This document shows, piece by piece, positions 58,785 to 64,000 of a stretch of DNA of 64,000 nt. This stretch comes from Kingdonia uniflora (Eukaryota > Streptophyta > Magnoliopsida > Ranunculales > Circaeasteraceae), in assembly GCA_014058105.1 (NCBI GenBank), contig JACGCM010000146.1, positions 682,001 to 746,000 on the forward strand, in the 5' to 3' direction. The notes under the pieces are model-generated. The model ran no database searches. It saw only the letters and a program-made list of their open reading frames with translations, and was not told the DNA's origin. A program made the translations under genes and the position numbers. The stretch's first letter is position 1. Every line of letters starts with the position of its first letter.

Positions 58785-58970
58785 TCACGCCCCAAAATTC
58801 GTATTCTGAGACTTGTCAGAATATGTCTCTCGAGGCCGCGAACAGGTCGGACATCCTAGCGGATGAAGTAAATAAATAATATTTAATAATACTACATCCA
58901 CACAGATATACTCAGTGGAAATATCAATCTAATTTAATGTCTAAAACCAACATCTATCAAATAAATGTCA

Positions 58971-58973
<3 letters not shown>
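58785..58973. other. Unidentified repeat fragment
   Basis: Starts TGTCACGCCCCAAAATTCG exactly where the Copia E homology ends, so it is probably the edge of another element. No coding signal and no partner in the window. Confidence 0.45.

Positions 58974-59039
<66 letters not shown>
58974..59039. repeat. (TA)n microsatellite
   Basis: About 33 TA units with one interruption. Copia F begins at its right edge, so F inserted into or beside it. Confidence 0.9.
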
Positions 59040-59044
<5 letters not shown>

Positions 59045-59402
59045 GAAAATACAATATGATTTGTTTTTCCTTTAAGTTTGAATGGTGGAACTAAGTGGTT
59101 TTAGTCCCACATTGGATATGAGGGAATCACAACTCTCCTATATAAGTAAATCAAACACTTACCTTGCTGTAATGAGTGTGAGAGTTGGTGGGTCACACTC
59201 GCATGTGCGACATGTGCGGCCCATGTGTGCAAGCTAGCTTGGGTACATGGGATACCCATGGGCTTGCTCGACCTAGGAAACCCGCTTATTATTATAAGTA
59301 TATGATTGGGTCTTGGGGCCTTGGGTCATGGGCTCATGGGGATTCCTTTAAACACTTAGTCATTTTTTGGGTTTGGGGTATCTCCAACAGACGTACCTTA
59401 AG

Positions 59403-59484
59403 GTGTGACTCTTGGTGAAGAGGCACTAACTTGAGGTGTGACTCTTGGTGAAGAAGCATTAACTTTAGGTGTGACTCTTGGTGA
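59403..59484 (+). repeat. Three tandem copies of GTGTGACTCTTGGTGAAG in the Copia F LTR
   Basis: The 18-mer occurs exactly at about 59403, 59435 and 59467, 32 bp apart. The intervening bases are ~14 bp long and diverged. Tandem motifs in Copia U3 regions often bind transcription factors, so an enhancer role is an inference. The last copy precedes CTATATAACC (59501). Confidence 0.85.
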
Positions 59485-59500
59485 AGAGTCACCTATGCTC

Positions 59501-59510
59501 TATATAACCC
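59501..59510 (+). promoter_or_regulatory. Copia F TATA box
   Basis: CTATATAACC lies about 20 bp after the tandem 18-mers and ~325 bp before gag, the position expected for the LTR promoter. Confidence 0.6.
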
Positions 59511-59825
59511 AATTTCATTTTCATTTATAATCATCAGTTTTTCAGAGTTTTCTTGAGTCTTTTTACAAAGAGAAAACAGACACAATCAAAGTTCGTTTGG
59601 CAGAAAGATAGAAGTGTTTTCTTCTTTTTGCGACTGATCGTTGTATCCTGGGAGACAGGGGCCTATATTCCTGCAAAGCACTGTGGTAGGGGCGAATCTG
59701 TCTTAAGGAGATAGTGTGTATACACTAGACTCGATCATCTCCTTAAGAGGTGTTGGTTTTTCATGCAGATAATAGTACAATCTTAAGACAGACTAATTTT
59801 TTCTGTGTGATCAAAAACTGCAGCA

Positions 59826-60700
59826 ATGGTGAATCTCACTGAGAAGGAGGGTGAAAAGGGCAGCCCACACATTTTAAAGGTGAAGCCTGAGAAGTTTAAT
59901 GGCACTGAATTCAAGCGTTGGCAACAGAAGATGCTATTCTTTCTCACAACTCTAAACTTATGGAAATTCCTCAAGGAGGACAAACCAGAGTTGAAGGAGG
60001 AAGAATCTGACCTAACAACTGTAGCAGCAGTGGAGGCGCGGATTCATTCTGACTTTCTGTATCAGAATTATATTCTGAATGGGTTGGACAACACATTGTA
60101 TAATGTATACAGTCCAACGGAGTCTGCAAAGGAACTGTGGGAATCCTAAGACCATAAGTATAAGACAGAAGATGCCGGACTAAAAAATTTATAGTTGGCA
60201 GATTCCAGGATTATAAAATGGTGGATTCCATGACTGTAATCAGTCAAGTACAGGAACTGCAGATTATCCTGCATGATATTCATGCAGAAGGCATGAGGTT
60301 AAGTGAATCTTTTCAAGTTGCTGCAATAATTGAGAAGTTGCCTTCATCCTGGAAGGACTTCAAAAGTTATCTGAAGCATAAGAGGAAAGAAATGAAGTTG
60401 GAGGAACTGATCGTAAGGCTGAGGATCGAAGAAGATAACAAATCCAACAAAAAGAAGGATGTTGTTCATTCTTACGATGCCAAGGCTAACATGGTTGAGG
60501 GAAACCCTAAACCTCATAAGAAAAATGGGAAGAATTTCCTGGGCCCTAAGGGCAAGGACTTTAAGAAGTTCACAGGGAGTTATTATGTTTGTGGCAAACT
60601 AGGGCACAAGTCAATGGAATGCACAAGAGTAAAAGTAGACCAGAAAGTGGCAAAGGCACTCAAGCAAACATTGCTGAGATGGAGAACCTATGTGCAGTAA
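59826..60700 (+). pseudogene. Copia F gag
   Basis: MVNLTEKEGEKG starts the frame. KFNGTEFKRWQQKMLFFLTT is the N-terminal hallmark of Tork-type Copia gag. TAA at 60147 replaces a Leu codon and a one-base shift follows near 60180. The second part (60218-60700) holds the UBN2-like capsid region ([20 protein letters not shown]) and the zinc knuckle. The knuckle reads [14 protein letters not shown], so its first Cys is Tyr. A further frameshift near 60650 separates gag from protease. Confidence 0.88.
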
Positions 60701-62284
60701 TCTCCGAAATCAACCTGGCAAGCAATTCCAGAGGATGTTTTGTGGACACAGGGGCCACACGTCATATATGCTATGACAGGAGTTTATTTACTACTTACAA
60801 TAAGACTGAACATGAAGAGAAAGTGTTCATGGGCAGCGTTTTGACGTCAAGATTCGAAGGAAAAGGGAAAGTAGTTCTAAAATTTACATCTGAAAAAGAA
60901 GTTACTTTGAATGAAGTGCTGCATGTGCCTGATATCCGCAAGAACCTTGTTTCTGGAGCATTGCTAATCAAGAATGGATTCAAGTTAATGTTTGAGTCAA
61001 ACAGATGTATCATGACTAAGAATGGTGTATTCATAGGAAAAGGTTATGAGTGTGATGGACTGTTCAAACTAGCAGTCTTGTGTAAACCAGTTTCAATTAT
61101 CAATAAGAATGAGAATTCTATTTACTTGCTTGAGTCATTTAATCTTTGGCATTAACGATTAGGACATGTAAATTATTATTCGCTTCGTAAATTAGTCCAT
61201 TTAGGATTGCTGCCTAAATTCAATCTTGATTTCAAACAAAAATGTGAAGTGTGTGTTGAAGCAAAATTTGCTAAACAGCCATTCCATTCTATTGAACAAC
61301 GCAAAACTGAACCGCTAGATTTGATTCACAGTGATCTCTGCGATTTGAAGTTTATTCAAACACGAGGCGGAAAGAAGTACTTTATTACTTTCATAGATGA
61401 TTGTACAAGATATAGTCATGTCTACTTGCTCAGAAGCAAAGATGAAGCACGGGAAGTGTTTATTATGTTCAAAAATGAGGTTGAGACTCAACTCAATAAA
61501 AAGATAAAAGTTCTTCGAACTGATAGAGGTGGGGAATTCGACTCTATTACATTTGGAGAACTGTGTGCTAAGTTTAGTATTATACACCAAACTACTGCAC
61601 CTTACACTCCTCAGCAAAATGAAGTTGCTGAGAGAAAAAATATAACTTTAAAGAATATGCTTAATGCTATGCTTATTAGTTCTGGTTTGCCACAGAACCT
61701 GTGGGGGGAGGTGTGACTTTCTGCGAATTACATTCCCAATAAGTTACCTCACAAGAAGGTTGAAAAGACTCCTTATGAACTCTGGAAAGGCAGAGAGCCT
61801 TCCTATAAGTTCTTAAAAGTGTGGGGGTGTCTTGCAAAGGTACAAATACCATTGCCAAAAAGGCCTAAGTTAGGACCTAAAACTATTGACTGTATTTTTA
61901 TTGGCAATGCCAATAACAGTAGTGCATATAGATTTCTCGTATACAAATTTGAAACAAATGATGTGCATGAGAATACGACCATTGAATCACGAGATGCTAT
62001 ATTTTTTGAAAATATATTTCCATATAAAAAGAGTGATACTGTGAATCCTCTTAAAAGAACAGCTGATGTTGCTTCTAGTAGTGATCAACGTATCACTCCT
62101 ACAAATTCTGATTTTAATGCAGAACCAAGACGTGGGAAACGACTTAAAGTTGCTAAGTCTTTTGGCAAAGATTTTGTAGCATTTTTGTTGGAAAATGAGC
62201 CTCGAACCTTCAAGGAAGCCATGGCTACACCTGAAGCTCCTAGTTGGCAAGAGGCTGTACAGAGTGAGATAGACTCTATAATGC
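60701..62284 (+). pseudogene. Copia F protease and integrase
   Basis: Protease active site CFVDTGATRHIC (60739-60774) is intact. The pre-integrase LWH motif ends at a TAA at 61153. The integrase core at 61207-61716 has [33 protein letters not shown] and [10 protein letters not shown], so all three acidic catalytic residues are present. A TGA at 61714 and the frame 61819-62346 follow, with the GNANNSSAYRFLVYK segment and a PRRGKRLKVAK basic stretch before RT. Confidence 0.9.
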
Positions 62285-63668
62285 ACAACCATACTTGGGA
62301 ATTGGTAGATCTTCCACCTGGCAACAAACCTATAGGTTGCCAGTAGATTTTCAAATGAAAATTGAGACCTGATGGTTCAATTGAAAAGTACAAAGCCAGA
62401 CTTATTGCCAAAGGATATAGGCAAAAAGAAGATTTAGACTATTTCGATACATATTCTCCAGTGACAAGAATAACTTCTATTCGTATGTTGATAGCTATTG
62501 CAGCAGTGCATAAGCTTGAAATACATCAAATGGATGTTAAAACAGCATTCTTGAATGGTGAATTAAATGAAGAAATATATATGAACCAACCTGAGGGGTT
62601 CATTATCTTGGTTAAATCTCTTTATGGATTGAAGCAGACACCTTTACAATTGTATAACAAAATTGATGGAGTCATGATTAAGGATGGCTTCAAAATTAAT
62701 GAATGTGATAGATGTGTGTCTATATTAAAAGCATTAATGGTGAGCATGTCATTGTGTGTCTTTACGTAGACGATATGCTCATCATGGGGACTAACATCAA
62801 TGTCATTATGTCAACAAAGAATATGTTGTCCAAAATTTTTGATATGAAGGACTTAAGTGTTGCAGATGTCATTCTTGGCATAAAGATTAACAGAGTACCA
62901 CAGGGAAATGTGTTGTCTCAATCACATTATATAAAGAATGTACTTAAGAAGTTTAATAAATTTGCCTGCCATGGTGTTCAGACACCATACGATAATATGC
63001 GTCAATTGATTAAACACAAAGGTGAGCCTATTTCTCAAATAGAGTATTCACGCATCATAGGCAGTCTAATGTATAATATGAACTACACTAGACCAGATAT
63101 TGCTTATGCAGCTAGCAAACTAAGTCGGTATACTATAAACCCTGGACTGAGCCATTGGGAAGCGTTAATCAGGGTTTTACAGTATTTAAAGCATACAATA
63201 GACTATGGGTTGCACTACACAAGATATCCAGTTGTCCTTGAGGGATACAGTGATGCAAACTGGATATCAGATTCTAACGAGTCATACTCTACAAGTGGAT
63301 GTGTGTTTATACTTGGTGGTGGAGCTGTCTCATGGAAATCCTCAAAACAAACATGCATAGCTCGATCAACTATGGAATTAGAGTTTGTTGCTCTAGATTT
63401 AGCGGAAGATGAAGCTGAGTGGCTTCGACAGTTTTTAGAGGATATTCCTATGGGGCCAAAGCCAGTACCTGCCTTATGTATCTATTGCGATAATCAAGCA
63501 GCGATTGCAAGGGCAAAGAATAATGTCTATAACGGTAAGTCACGACATATACGTCGTAGACATAATACTGTAAAGAAATTTCTTGCAAGTGGAGTTATAT
63601 CCATTGACTTTGTGAAGTCCAGTGACAACCTACCGGATCCATTTAGAAAAGGGTTGGCAAAAATGTAA
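62285..63668 (+). pseudogene. Copia F reverse transcriptase and RNase H
   Basis: Trp codons at 62344 (TAG) and 62356 (TGA) are nonsense. RT continues with KARLIAKGYRQKEDLDYFDT, HQMDVKTAFLNGELNEEIYM and QPEGF. About 13 residues are missing before LVKSLYGLKQTP. A 2-bp TG gain near 62715 shifts the frame. Catalytic CLYVDDMLIMGT is near 62757. The open 318-codon tail includes GYSDANWISDSNESYSTSGC and CDNQAAIARAKN of RNase H and ends FRKGLAKM. It is the youngest-looking copy in the window, but not functional. Confidence 0.92.
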
Positions 63669-64000
63669 GTTTTTTCCGCATCGAGGGGAATGGGCTTAAA
63701 GCCTTTAAATATGAGTTAACCTCAGCAGAAACCTAACCTAGTTGATTGGAGATCCCATGATCTAGGTTCAATAAGACAACTAGTTGTGAGTTACTCAACA
63801 TGAGCACTGTAGAGATTTTAACTCCTGCCCATTCCATGATGTGAACAGTGCAACCTGTCGGGTTTTTCAGGGTAAGTTCTCTAAACTTTTAATGATTCCT
63901 ATGACTTGTATTTACAAGTGGGGTACGACAGGGTACTCTTAATAGGCAATCACCTATGTGAGCGTGAGGTGGGGCCGCTTCCATGAGAATTTTATAGGGC
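63669..64000 (+). other. Copia F 3' untranslated region
   Basis: Non-coding after the pol stop. A purine-rich tract ATCGAGGGGAATGGG at 63681-63695 is a candidate plus-strand primer or secondary tract. The 3' LTR start (TGTTGGAAA) is not reached before the window ends. Confidence 0.6.

Larger units (their letters stand above)
59040..59825 (+). repeat. Copia F 5' LTR and leader
   Basis: TGTTGGAAAATAC is a typical Copia LTR start, and the gag ATG is at 59826. The LTR/leader boundary cannot be fixed because the 3' LTR is outside the window and I do not see a clear initiator-tRNA binding site. The triple repeat of GTGTGACTCTTGGTGAAG lies at 59403-59484. Confidence 0.75.

Overview
The window looks like intergenic heterochromatin of a large-genome, AT-rich flowering plant. 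Every protein signature I can recognise belongs to a retrotransposon: Ty3/Gypsy (Tat/Ogre-like), Ty1/Copia, and LINE-type RNase H fragments. I find no convincing host gene, rRNA, tRNA or CRISPR array. Almost all reading frames are broken by stops and frameshifts. The list below therefore annotates mobile elements and their decayed genes.

Layout. (1) 1-22413: element A, a Tat-like Gypsy element in + orientation whose 5' part lies left of the window. It is split by element B (6957-21333, - orientation, target duplication ATACC), and its 3' LTR is 21800-22413. A itself sits in a Copia remnant G (22414-~23600). (2) 23600-25460: a LINE RNase H fragment and a duplicated Copia-LTR-like repeat. The second repeat copy is split by element C (25461-39320, - orientation, target duplication GCTAG). 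C carries a 5'-truncated LINE insert (29762-30281) with a 13-bp target duplication. (3) 39321-43500 and 57537-58784: leader, CACGTG-rich stretch and protease/integrase of an old Copia element E, split in its integrase by element D (43501-57531, - orientation). (4) 58785-59039: an unidentified fragment and a TA microsatellite. (5) 59040-64000: a younger Tork-like Copia element F running off the right edge.

The most interesting content is a second gene system inside all four Gypsy elements. Gag-protease-RT-RNase H-integrase runs in one direction from the 5' LTR. A convergent gene runs from beside the 3' LTR on the opposite strand. In each element it has a TATA box 60-100 bp upstream, one or two small ORFs (mostly starting MVxTRxQ), and a long multi-exon gene. 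That gene encodes a globular domain resembling the 'putative gypsy type transposon' family, a basic NLS-like linker and a long coiled coil. Intron positions are shared between diverged elements. The two convergent genes are separated by a minisatellite array whose sequence differs among subfamilies (A/D, B, C), but whose repeats can always fold into hairpins. Antisense ORFs and 3' tandem repeats are known in Tat/Ogre elements. The conserved introns, paired small ORFs, conserved unassigned block and recurring hairpins are the points worth following up.
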